Positions 1-9,006 of a stretch of DNA of 64,000 bases are shown in pieces. The stretch is from the NCBI GenBank assembly GCA_964006375.1, contig OZ023265.1:157360118-157424117 (forward strand), given 5' to 3'. A model generated the notes under the pieces. The model saw nothing but the letters and a program-made list of their open reading frames with translations. It had not been told where the DNA came from and searched no databases. The first letter of the stretch is position 1. Each line of letters opens with the position of its first letter. The position numbers were made by a program, and so were the translations under genes. Source of the stretch: Tillus elongatus. Taxonomy: Eukaryota > Arthropoda > Insecta > Coleoptera > Cleridae.

Positions 1-63
1 CATTGTGTTTAAGTAATAATAAATTGTTTAAAAAAGTTAATTGTCTTAACGCTAAAGTTAAGT
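1..63 (+). repeat. 3' tail of the errantivirus 5' LTR
   Basis: These 63 bases are identical to positions 7353-7415, the end of the downstream LTR. The upstream part of this LTR lies outside the window. Identity over the whole visible stretch suggests a fairly young insertion, but 63 bases is too short for dating. Confidence 0.9.
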
Positions 64-78
64 GGCGCAGTCGTTAGT
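63..78 (+). promoter_or_regulatory. Primer-binding site of the errantivirus
   Basis: TGGCGCAGTCGTTAG directly follows the LTR end. It starts with the usual TGG (complement of a tRNA 3' CCA). It resembles the tRNA-Ser type primer site known from the Drosophila 17.6/297 group. The assignment to that tRNA is from memory of the group, not computed. Confidence 0.75.
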
Positions 79-282
79 ATTGGTTAAGAAACCGAAAGAA
101 TATCGATTTCTAAGCGTATCGACGCCCAATAACCAATTAGAACCAAGTTACGCAGAAGTCATAGCCAAGCAGCCAAATGGGAGCAGAAACCATCATAGTA
201 TTGTAAGTTGTTTACTGCTATCCAATTTCACATTTTTCCTGCCATATTTTTCAATTGTATGTGTGTGTATTGATATAATTAT

Positions 283-1560
283 ATGTCAGACTCAGAAGAC
301 GAGTCACAAAGCTTAGGGAATATTGAGTACAGATTGAGATCGATAAGTATAAGCGATAATATCGCAACAGTAACTAATTCAAATAGTAGTAATAGTAGTA
401 GCAACATGACTGACCAGTTCAAAGAATTTTTCTTAAAAGCTATTCCCGAATTTGACGGGCAACCAGCTAATGTAGGTAATTTTTTAAAGTCATGCGACCT
501 CGTAATGAACCAATTTTATATGCCAAACGAGAATTTATATATGAATCATTTCTTATTAAATTACATTCAAACAAAACTAACGGGAACAGCGAGGCTTATA
601 ATTAACACTAAGATAATAAACACATGGACCGACTTGAGAAGCGCTATTGTGGATAATTTTTGCGATCAGCGCGATTCTAGTAGCCTACTAGCAGAACTAT
701 TCACCTTGAAACAAAGGAATGCGGAAGATGCCCTTGCATTCGCTAACAGATGCAGGCATATCGAACAATTACTCATATCTAATCTAATAGCTAACGAACA
801 GAACGAAGGCGTTAAAGTAATAAAAATGAACATTTACCAGGAACAAACATTAAAAGCATTTTTAGGCGGAATTAGGAACCCGTTAGGTCTAGCTCTTAGA
901 AGTAGGTCACCAGGAAGCATAGAAGACGCCCTAAAGTTTGTATTCGCAGAAGAAAATTTCGATTATAGGGACAAAACAGTACAAAAAAATTTTAATCAGA
1001 ATAGGTCAGACGGACAAAAATTCTTTCCAAGACAAAATAACGCACCGTTTAACAATGTGCAGTTTCAACGACCGTTTCAACCTAATTTCAGACCTTTTCA
1101 ACAACACAATAACCAACAACATAACCCAACAAACTTTCAACCTAATTTTAGACCATCTCAGCAACAAAATAGACCGCAATATAATCAAACGAATTTTCAA
1201 AATAGACAAAATCCGCAATTTATGAGTAGAACTAATTTTTCAAACAATTTTAGACGACAGAATTTTAATAACCCACAGGGACAAAACCCTATAATTAACA
1301 ATAGGAACTATCACGAGCCAATGGAAGTAGACAGCTCGAATACGAGGTTGTCACAAAGACGAGCAGCCCCATTACATAATACAGAGTTTAGCGATTACAA
1401 CGTAACCAACGGGGGTTACGAATCAAATAGCATAGAATACGAAACAAACGATACAAATTACGCAAATTATGAGGCAAGCCAGGGAAATTCACCTGCTGAC
1501 GAATACGATAACCAACACGGAAATTTTCCCATCGCGAGCACCTCCCAACACGACACGTAG
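283..1560 (+). CDS. gag: Errantivirus Gag
   Basis: Open frame of 425 residues starting at ATG 283, about 200 bases downstream of the primer-binding site. It would encode the structural protein that packages the retroelement RNA. The N-terminal half (about residues 45-235) looks like the capsid region of Ty3/gypsy Gag, with a helix-rich part and a conserved-looking 'FDGQPANVGNFL' start. Residues about 240-340 are strongly Gln/Asn/Phe/Arg-rich. No CCHC zinc knuckle is visible, which fits errantivirus Gag proteins, where a basic region replaces it. The frame ends in TAG at 1558-1560 and overlaps the pol frame. No internal stop or frameshift is seen. Confidence 0.88.
   Translation: MSDSEDESQSLGNIEYRLRSISISDNIATVTNSNSSNSSSNMTDQFKEFFLKAIPEFDGQPANVGNFLKSCDLVMNQFYMPNENLYMNHFLLNYIQTKLTGTARLIINTKIINTWTDLRSAIVDNFCDQRDSSSLLAELFTLKQRNAEDALAFANRCRHIEQLLISNLIANEQNEGVKVIKMNIYQEQTLKAFLGGIRNPLGLALRSRSPGSIEDALKFVFAEENFDYRDKTVQKNFNQNRSDGQKFFPRQNNAPFNNVQFQRPFQPNFRPFQQHNNQQHNPTNFQPNFRPSQQQNRPQYNQTNFQNRQNPQFMSRTNFSNNFRRQNFNNPQGQNPIINNRNYHEPMEVDSSNTRLSQRRAAPLHNTEFSDYNVTNGGYESNSIEYETNDTNYANYEASQGNSPADEYDNQHGNFPIASTSQHDT
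1521..1527 (+). promoter_or_regulatory. Candidate -1 ribosomal frameshift heptamer between gag and pol
   Basis: In the Gag frame the bases read A AAT TTT, which fits the X XXY YYZ rule for -1 slippage. Pol lies in the -1 frame and is open from here without a stop, reading through to the protease motif. The site is 31 bases upstream of the gag stop. I did not identify a downstream pseudoknot. Confidence 0.55.
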
Positions 1561-4500
1561 TCGATGTACTTAATATTAATGATTTAAATAGGTTACCATA
1601 TATAGAAATTAAAGGAATTAGAGGAAAATTATTGATAGACAGCGGATCGTCGAAAAATTTATTAAACCCAATAATAGCCCATCAAGATTTCGCAAACAAA
1701 ATAAGGACACAACCATTCATTATTCGGACCCCGCACGGAACTTCGACGCACTCAGAACGCATAAATATCACCCTTAAATCAATTTCGAACAAGGCACAAG
1801 AATTCTGCCTTTTCGACTTTAACCCTTTATATTCAGGTCTCATTGGGATCCAATTCCTAAGGGACAATGAAGCCAGAATAGATTTTAAAAATGAAGTCAT
1901 GCATCTAGGTAAGCAAATCATTAAAATTCAATACCCTCAATTAAACAATGTCAATCAACCGGCAAGAATAAAAGCCAAAGCAGATGGTTCACAAGACCCA
2001 GATACTACAGCCACTGTAAACAGTATCATAACAAAAGAGTACTTCAATTGTAATGGAGAACTTGAACTCGTAAATTACATGTTAGCGCACAAGGACGAAG
2101 ATTATGAAACACCGCAGAACCTACAGACTAGCCGATTACGTAACCAATATAAGTATCACGTTACAGATGAACGTAAGCGCAGCTCGAGGACGCCTACTAT
2201 AACACAAGATAATGTTATATCGACAATTCAACCATATAATACGAATACTCGACATACAGGGAGCGAGCAAAAACAGATTAACTGCGAAAACATTATAATG
2301 GAACAAATAGACGTAGATTATTTAAACGATGAGGAAAAACAGTTGTTATTTAATTTGTTATCAGAATATAAGGATATATTTTTAAACAAGGACGAACCAT
2401 TGACGCACACAAATGCTATAAAACATAGAATAAGGACCATTGACGACATACCAGTCCATTCTAAATTATATAGATATCCATACATACATAAACCGGAAGT
2501 AGATCGACAAATAAATGACATGCTAAGGCAAAAAATAATCAGGAAAAGTCACAGCCCATACAGTTCACCCATTTGGGTCATATCAAAAAAACTAGACAAG
2601 TCAAATAAACAAAAATGGAGGATTGTAGTGGACTATAGGAAACTAAACGAGAAAACAATACCGGACAGACACCCAATTCCCAAAATAGATGAAATACTGG
2701 ACAAAATTGGACGAGCTCAATATTTCTCGACAATCGATTTGATTTCTGGATATCACCAAATTGAAATGGACCCCCGGGACATAGAAAAAACGGCGTTTAC
2801 CACCGATACGGGACACTGGGAGTACACTAGGATGCCGTTTGGGTTATCAGGGGCTCCAGCGACCTTTTCCAGGCTCATGCAGAACGTGTTAGAGGGTCTA
2901 ATTGGCCAAACATGCCTTGTATACATGGATGACGTCATAGTTTTCTCCACGTCATTACAAGAACACATAGAGAAACTAAAACTGGTATTCGAACGTTTCA
3001 GACAAAGCAACTTAAAGATCCAGCTAGACAAAAGTGATTTCCTAAAGAAGGAAGCCGAGTTTCTGGGACACGTTGTAAGCCCAGGCGGGATCCGTCCGAA
3101 TCCGAGGAAACTAGACGCAATAAGGAAATTCCCGATACCAAAAACCCAAAAAGAAATTAAATCATTTTTAGGACTAGTCGGATATTACAGAAAATTTATT
3201 GAAAATTTCGCACTCGTCACGAAACCACTAACCAAGTGTTTAAAAAAGAATTCTAAAATAGACGTTAATAACGAGGAATACATTGGTGCCTTTAACTCAT
3301 GTAAAGACATTTTAATGAATTCACCCGTGCTTATACCACCCGATTTCTCTAAGGATTTTATACTAACAACCGACGCTTCAAACGTGGCGATAGCGGGCAT
3401 ATTAAGCCAAGGGGAACCCAATTCAGACCACCCGATAGCCTATGCCAGTCGTACCTTAAACGAAACCGAATCTAGGTATAGCACCATAGAGAAGGAATTG
3501 CTAGCCATCGTGTGGGCAACTAATTATTTCCGTCCATACTTATACGGACGCAAATTCACTATATATACGGACCATAAACCATTAAAATGGCTATTTTCGT
3601 TAAAACAACCAAATTCAAAATTACTCCGTTGGAGATTAAAATTAGAAGAATACGAATTCAAAATTGAATACAAGAAAGGAAAGCTGAATTGCGCAGCGGA
3701 CGCCCTTTCTCGAGTAGAGATCCACCCCATAGATATAGACAACCAATCAATGGCCAATAATGTCGACGAGGAAGAAGAAATAAGAAAAATAGAGGACGAC
3801 GAAGGTGTAATAGAAATAAACGAGGACGAAACAGCTAATTCAAATGCGGATTCTTACTCAGCACCCGGTATACCAATATTAGAGGAAGAAATTATTAACA
3901 GTAAAACAAATCAAATAGTCTTTAAAAACACAGACAAACCAGAAATATTCTCAGTAAGGAAAGACAAACGAAACTTTATTTATGCAAACTTTAATTTAAA
4001 TGACCCCAATCAAATAGAAAAATTTATAAAGGAATACTGTTTACCACAAAGAAAATATTATTGCCTTTTCGTAAATGAACAAGATTACGAACTAGTCAGT
4101 TCGGCAATCAACAAAAACTTTAATAATGTAGAGTCACCAAAATTTTATAGATGTTTAGAAATGAGGGAAGAAATCCAGGAAGACGAGCTAACGGATATGA
4201 TAGTCAAATATCATCAGGGTAAGTCCAACCATCGCGGGGCTGAGGAGACTTACTTAAGAATAAAGAGAAAATACTATTACCCCAATTTAAAGAAACACAT
4301 AGAAGAATATGTAAAAACGTGTGAGCTGTGTAAAACGTGCAAATATAACAGGAACCCGGTACAGATAGCATTAGAACACACTCCAACAGCATCCAAACCT
4401 TTAGAAACAATCCACGTAGATACGTTCCAAATTGAACGAGCAATATTTTTAACCATATTGGATCCATTCAGTAAATTCGGTCAAGCATTTCCCATCAAAA

Positions 4501-5204
4501 GCAAAAACGCTACAGAAATTGCAAAAAACTTAATTAAATACTTTTCACAGTACGGAGCGTGTAAAACCCTAATTGCGGACCCAGGAACGGAGTTCTCGAA
4601 TTTAGTAGTAAAAGAACTACTAGATACATACCAAATAGAATTGCACACCACAACACCCCAAAACCCCGAATCAAACGGACCCATAGAACGATTTCACAGC
4701 ACCATCATTGAACATTATCGATTATTTAAGGAGAAATTCAAAAATATGAAACCCATAGAATTAATACCCTACTGTATATTCTCCTATAATTCCACGATAC
4801 ACTCACAAACACTAAAACCACCATTCGACTTAATATTCGGCTATATACCGGAAATGTTTAACTACGACCCGGAAGTAATAATTACGCAAGAGTATAACGT
4901 ACAACACAAAGAAATTATGAAAATCATCTACGAAATTGTTAGAAGTCGCATAGAAACGTCAAAACAAAAAACCTTACAACGAACTAATAAAAACACGAAC
5001 CAGCCGTTCAAGGAAGGCGACGTGGTATACAAACAGATACCACCGGGATTTCATAAAAAACATAAAAACCCCTTTTCAGGACCCTATTCAATAATATCCT
5101 TATTAGAACATAACAAAGCTATTCTAATAAACCATAAAAATGACGAACAGACAATAGCACATCTAAGAAATTTACGTCTTGCAGGTTCCTTGCCACAAGA
5201 ATAA
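1530..5204 (+). CDS. pol: Errantivirus Pol polyprotein (protease, RT, RNase H, integrase)
   Basis: The frame is open from the gag overlap to the stop at 5202-5204 with no ATG near its start, so expression by -1 frameshifting from Gag is likely. Residue numbers here count from codon 1632. The protease active-site motif IDSGSS is at about 2-7. Reverse transcriptase follows, with the catalytic YMDD box at about 431-434 (base 2922 onward). RNase H begins at about 578 with TTDAS. Integrase has an N-terminal H-H-C-C zinc site at about 862-905 and catalytic D, D, E at about 929, 983 and 1019; the last two are 35 residues apart. The C-terminus contains a GPY-like segment (GPYSII). Everything needed for reverse transcription and integration appears intact. 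Confidence 0.93.
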   Translation, partial: HREHLPTRHVVDVLNINDLNRLPYIEIKGIRGKLLIDSGSSKNLLNPIIAHQDFANKIRTQPFIIRTPHGTSTHSERINITLKSISNKAQEFCLFDFNPLYSGLIGIQFLRDNEARIDFKNEVMHLGKQIIKIQYPQLNNVNQPARIKAKADGSQDPDTTATVNSIITKEYFNCNGELELVNYMLAHKDEDYETPQNLQTSRLRNQYKYHVTDERKRSSRTPTITQDNVISTIQPYNTNTRHTGSEQKQINCENIIMEQIDVDYLNDEEKQLLFNLLSEYKDIFLNKDEPLTHTNAIKHRIRTIDDIPVHSKLYRYPYIHKPEVDRQINDMLRQKIIRKSHSPYSSPIWVISKKLDKSNKQKWRIVVDYRKLNEKTIPDRHPIPKIDEILDKIGRAQYFSTIDLISGYHQIEMDPRDIEKTAFTTDTGHWEYTRMPFGLSGAPATFSRLMQNVLEGLIGQTCLVYMDDVIVFSTSLQEHIEKLKLVFERFRQSNLKIQLDKSDFLKKEAEFLGHVVSPGGIRPNPRKLDAIRKFPIPKTQKEIKSFLGLVGYYRKFIENFALVTKPLTKCLKKNSKIDVNNEEYIGAFNSCKDILMNSPVLIPPDFSKDFILTTDASNVAIAGILSQGEPNSDHPIAYASRTLNETESRYSTIEKELLAIVWATNYFRPYLYGRKFTIYTDHKPLKWLFSLKQPNSKLLRWRLKLEEYEFKIEYKKGKLNCAADALSRVEIHPIDIDNQSMANNVDEEEEIRKIEDDEGVIEINEDETANSNADSYSAPGIPILEEEIINSKTNQIVFKNTDKPEIFSVRKDKRNFIYANFNLNDPNQIEKFIKEYCLPQRKYYCLFVNEQDYELVSSAINKNFNNVESPKFYRCLEMREEIQEDELTDMIVKYHQGKSNHRGAEETYLRIKRKYYYPNLKKHIEEYVKTCELCKTCKYNRNPVQIALEHTPTASKPLETIHVDTFQIERAIFLTILDPFSKFGQAFPIKSKNATEIAKNLIKYFSQYGACKTLIADPGTEFSNLVVKELLDTYQIELHTTTPQNPESNGPIERFHSTIIEHYRLFKEKFKNMKPIELIPYCIFSYNSTIHSQTLKPPFDLIFGYIPEMFNYDPEVIITQEYNVQHKEIMKIIYEIVRSRIETSKQKTLQRTNKNTNQPFKEGDVVYKQIPPGFHKKHKNPFSGPYSIISLLEHNKAILINHKNDEQTIAHLRNLRLAGSLPQE
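5177..5184 (+). promoter_or_regulatory. Candidate env splice acceptor
   Basis: The bases TCTTGCAG just before the pol stop look like a 3' splice site. Env of errantiviruses is usually made from a spliced RNA. The env frame is open from here, and the env frame as seen lacks a signal peptide, so upstream exon sequence may supply the N-terminus. Confidence 0.4.
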
Positions 5205-5239
5205 CAGCCCAAATACAAGACTTGACGGACAATCCAGGT

Positions 5240-6919
5240 ATGCTGCCAAAGAAATTAGGTACAGCATACACAGAGACTAGCAGCTGGAACTTGATACATA
5301 TACATGACCTGACACAACTACACGAAGACTATAACCAAATAAAAAGACATTACATAAACACAGTTACGTCTATGACAAAAGATTACCACGACGAATACCA
5401 TAATTTTATACTAACATTAAATTTTACTATAGATAATATAGACGATACATTTTATAGGATATTCTTAGAGAGAGATAACATCAATGAGAGACAGAGACGG
5501 GGCATAATCAATGGGCTAGGATGGATATTTAAATCAATAACTGGCAATCTCGATTCACAAGATGGCGAACGTATATATCAGGCAATAGAAATATTAAGTA
5601 CAGACCAAAACAAAATTCATGATCTTTTTAAATCGCAAAATTCGGTAATGCTAGAAGCAATCGGAGAGTTCAATAAAACGATCGTAGGGTTGAGTCACAA
5701 TCAGGGCACGATAATAAATAGAATAAACGAGTTAGGTAACACAGTTGATAGCCTTAGGAGCGAACAACTAACGCACTATCATCGCATCAAAATCCTAGAG
5801 CTGCTGACCCAGCTTGGACATTTATTGAATAATATTCAAGAATTAGCACTCACAACTGAGAATGCAATCACTTTTTCAAAATTAGGAATTTTTCACACAT
5901 CCATATTAAAACCAAAATTTATAATAAAAGAAATCAATAGAATACAAAAATACGTAACAAATGCCAAACTAATAACAACCACTGATCTGAATCTGTATGA
6001 AAAAATATTCAAAATAAAAGCAGTACAAAATAAATTCCAAATTATATTTCAAATAGAAATACCTCTAGTTGAAGAGTCAGAATATGATTACTATCAGTTA
6101 TACACATTACCTGTCCCAAAAAATCCACACACCTTTACCATGATAATCCCTAGAACCAAATACTTGATCCTAAGCAGTAAACAATATGCCTTTCGAAATG
6201 AAGAATGTCAAAATTTAAAGAACAAATTATATTTCTGCCAAGACGACAATCCAACAGCCATGAATGATCAGAACCCATGTGAAATAAAACTAATAAAATT
6301 TCAAAAGCCTATCGATAATTGTAACCAAGAATTAGTCAAAATTAAACAAACCACAGTTTCGAGATATGGAACCAGTCAATACATCATCTTAGCGCCAGAA
6401 GAAACAAACGCCAGAATAACTTGCCGGGAACAAGAGTGGACCAATATCATCAAGGGTACCAAATTGGTCAACCTCCAACCAAATTGCCAATTGAAAGTAG
6501 GAAACAAAATTTATAAAACCGGCCCCACTACAGCGGAAACACAACAACTATTCAATCTCCCCAAATTAGAAACCACCACTACGAAGGAAGAAACAAATTA
6601 CGAAAAGGTACCCGAACTCAAATTAGACAACGTACAGCTGCATAACATCGAGCAGATCCAACACCAACTCCAAAACATTAAGAAAAATATACCAGGCCGA
6701 ATGGAACTACCATTACATCACCTGAGTATATGGACCATATTATTGTACGTGGCTATTTTAACCGCCATCATAATGATAGCCGTCAAATGGGGAGTCATAA
6801 GAAGAAGAACCACTAGAAGAACTACGAAGATCAACCCAAGAACCGACAAGGGAGAATTGAAGATCAACCCAGGAACCACCGAAGCCGGATTTCCCTTGAA
6901 AATCCGGAACGAACCGTAG
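5240..6919 (+). CDS. env: Errantivirus envelope glycoprotein
   Basis: The open frame runs from an upstream non-ATG codon at 5222; the first ATG is at 5240. Of the 565 residues counted from 5222, a furin-type site RQRR lies at 90-93. A conserved-looking segment follows it (GIINGLGWIFKSITGNLD), typical of insect errantivirus Env and the related baculovirus F fusion proteins. A hydrophobic membrane anchor lies at about 504-527, followed by a basic tail. The family mediates membrane fusion. No clear signal peptide is visible at the start, so a spliced upstream exon or an earlier start is likely. The frame has no stop, so the copy looks coding-competent for Env. Confidence 0.85.
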   Translation: MLPKKLGTAYTETSSWNLIHIHDLTQLHEDYNQIKRHYINTVTSMTKDYHDEYHNFILTLNFTIDNIDDTFYRIFLERDNINERQRRGIINGLGWIFKSITGNLDSQDGERIYQAIEILSTDQNKIHDLFKSQNSVMLEAIGEFNKTIVGLSHNQGTIINRINELGNTVDSLRSEQLTHYHRIKILELLTQLGHLLNNIQELALTTENAITFSKLGIFHTSILKPKFIIKEINRIQKYVTNAKLITTTDLNLYEKIFKIKAVQNKFQIIFQIEIPLVEESEYDYYQLYTLPVPKNPHTFTMIIPRTKYLILSSKQYAFRNEECQNLKNKLYFCQDDNPTAMNDQNPCEIKLIKFQKPIDNCNQELVKIKQTTVSRYGTSQYIILAPEETNARITCREQEWTNIIKGTKLVNLQPNCQLKVGNKIYKTGPTTAETQQLFNLPKLETTTTKEETNYEKVPELKLDNVQLHNIEQIQHQLQNIKKNIPGRMELPLHHLSIWTILLYVAILTAIIMIAVKWGVIRRRTTRRTTKINPRTDKGELKINPGTTEAGFPLKIRNEP

Positions 6920-6930
6920 CTTCGTTCTTC

Positions 6931-6944
6931 AAAGGGGGGAGGAG
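6931..6944 (+). promoter_or_regulatory. Polypurine tract of the errantivirus
   Basis: The purine run AAAGGGGGGAGGAG lies just downstream of env and directly before the 3' LTR. It is the expected primer site for plus-strand DNA synthesis. Confidence 0.85.
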
Positions 6945-7238
6945 ATAAATAGAGCCACAGCAACAGGCTATTGTGCAACAATGTATCCTGGCCTCCTTAG
7001 AAACCGCAGTGTCATCATAATAGTGAAGTGGCGCCTGTAGGAATGCAGGCGTAAAACCAGCAAGTGCGAACGGAATATCTCCGGTGACATTCAGCATTAG
7101 CAGATCCAGGTCACCTCCAGAGACAATAGTGCCACGCCTGGAGGGGAAGACTATAAATAGGATAAGCACCGAGATAGGAGTGTTCATTGCTTGTTCCTAG
7201 TTAGTCTGGCACATGGCGTGTCAAGCATTTTAATATCA

Positions 7239-7332
<94 letters not shown>

Positions 7333-7415
7333 TCATTATTGTATTAAGTAATCATTGTGTTTAAGTAATAATAAATTGTTTAAAAAAGTTAATTGTCTTA
7401 ACGCTAAAGTTAAGT
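6945..7415 (+). repeat. Errantivirus 3' LTR
   Basis: The LTR runs from just after the polypurine tract to TTAAGT at 7415, where identity with the 5' LTR tail stops. It is about 470 bases. It contains a (TA)n tract at 7241-7329. The start is set only by the polypurine tract, because the matching part of the 5' LTR is outside the window. Confidence 0.8.
7241..7329. repeat. (TA)n microsatellite within the LTR
   Basis: About 44 uninterrupted TA dinucleotides inside the errantivirus 3' LTR. Confidence 0.98.
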
Positions 7416-7429
7416 CGCGTAACTGTGAA

Positions 7430-7562
7430 CTGGGCTGGATGTGCTAGAGAGAAGGTCATTGATGTGGAGAAGAAACAAAGTAGGGGCTAAATCTGAACCT
7501 TGAGGAACTCCTGCATTCATTGGATTCAGTTTAGAGGAATGGTCATCCACGACAACAGAAAT
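7430..7562 (-). pseudogene. Non-LTR retrotransposon reverse transcriptase fragment
   Basis: The minus strand encodes about 40 residues including GVPQGS followed by LAPTLFLLHINDLL, the conserved RT block of LINE elements. Nothing recognisable of the rest of the element is present. The errantivirus LTR abuts it. Confidence 0.8.
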
Positions 7563-9006
7563 GAAATTTAATGTTGTATAATATAATAATGTCTATTTAA
7601 CGGTTTTGTTAATTTTTCTCATTATAGACCGAAAACACTTTGAAGTTACTGGTAAATGAAGAAACATGTACTTGCAAATAGTACTCCTGAAATTAGAATA
7701 CTTGTACTCGGAGTACTGTACTCGACAGGGTGTGAAATGAGTATAGTACTCGGTACTATGTACTCGTTCTTCAGTCAAAGAATGTTCTCGGTACTCGAGT
7801 ACAGTTTATCAGTACTCGGCCCAGCTCTGACTGTGATGTAACATTATTTGTTTATTTTGTCAATTATGACGCCACGTTATCAAGAAATCTACAAGAACGC
7901 CAGCGATCAAAGTCGACGTCCAATTGAAGCGACGCTTCCATATGCCCAAGAAACACCAAGAATTCTCAACTAACCTCTAAGGTTAACCAGCTGCAGCGGA
8001 CTGCTAGCAGAAGCATTGACGTACCCACACCATCGGCGGGCATTTAGGGTCCCAATAAGCGCCCCTGGAGCCCCTGATTATCCTGAGAAGTTACTGTGTG
8101 TGTAACCAAAGACGATTCGACGTTGTAAGTCTCAAGGTCTGCTACGAAAGATTGTGGTTGGCACAGAGATAAGCTGCCTTCTGTGTCACAGAGTCTACTG
8201 GAGTCAACATGTCAACAGGCAAATAACAATTCTGCTGTTAGTTCTTATTAATGCTCTCGGTCCGTTCTTTTCTAGTTTAATTTGCACCGTGTCTATGAAG
8301 CTGCGTAAGTGGAAGGTAATAAGAATTCACGGCTGACTAGTAATATTAAGTATGAGTATCAATAACCATTTATAGTCATTGTCTAGCGATACCACGTGAA
8401 GTTAACACCCGATGATTAGTCGGTTAGAGGGACCCAATGTATATGTGTATATTGCGGAGACAAATGTCGATGACAAGATTTAAGGAAAAAATTGAAGCTT
8501 TTATTAAAAATTCGCCAACAGCCATTACAAGCGATCAAATTAATGTGTCTGGTGGGTAGGATGCGTTTGGTCAAATTCGTTAATGTCTTTATAGACAATT
8601 TCTGTCACGGTTGTAAAGCTGGACAATATTATGAATCGGCTTCATGAAGTAACGAAGCGAAATGGTGGGATGGAAGGTTTGGGGAACAGTGAGGAATGTA
8701 GAAGTACCTGCCTATCAGCTGTTACCTCCAATGATTGATGGTATTTCTGGTGCGTGATGACAAAGTGCGTTGTTTATTTGTAAAGTGATTATGTCACTCT
8801 CGCATTCAATTGAGGTTTTGTTTTGCCGCTGGATGTGTAAATTAACCAGAAGACATGTTGTAATTCGACTAAGGTGGTTAGTTGGTGATGTTGCGTGTTT
8901 TGGCGTGAGACTTTTGATTGTTGTTCGGGTTGTGATAGTTGTTCATGTGGGTGTTTCGTCCTGTGTCCGGCTGTTTTTTTTTTTGGTCGTCTTTTTTGCT
9001 GGTGTG
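7563..9006. other. Interspersed sequence without a recognised gene
   Basis: I see no supported gene. 7675-7835 is rich in repeated GTACTCG words and ends in CCCAGCTCTG, which resembles a hAT-type terminal sequence, but no partner end was found. Short open frames here have no recognisable motifs. Confidence 0.4.

Larger units (their letters stand above)
1..7415 (+). mobile_element. Errantivirus (Ty3/gypsy with env), nearly complete
   Basis: LTR, primer-binding site, gag, pol, env, polypurine tract and LTR appear in canonical order with open frames. Only the first part of the 5' LTR is missing, because the window begins inside it. Env type, Gag lacking zinc knuckles and the frameshift layout place it with insect errantiviruses. 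Confidence 0.92.

Noticed and set aside
62..316. Open frame of 84 residues in the errantivirus leader
   Set aside because: It starts without ATG and spans the primer-binding site; no conserved leader protein is known to me. It might contribute a spliced env leader, but nothing supports that directly.
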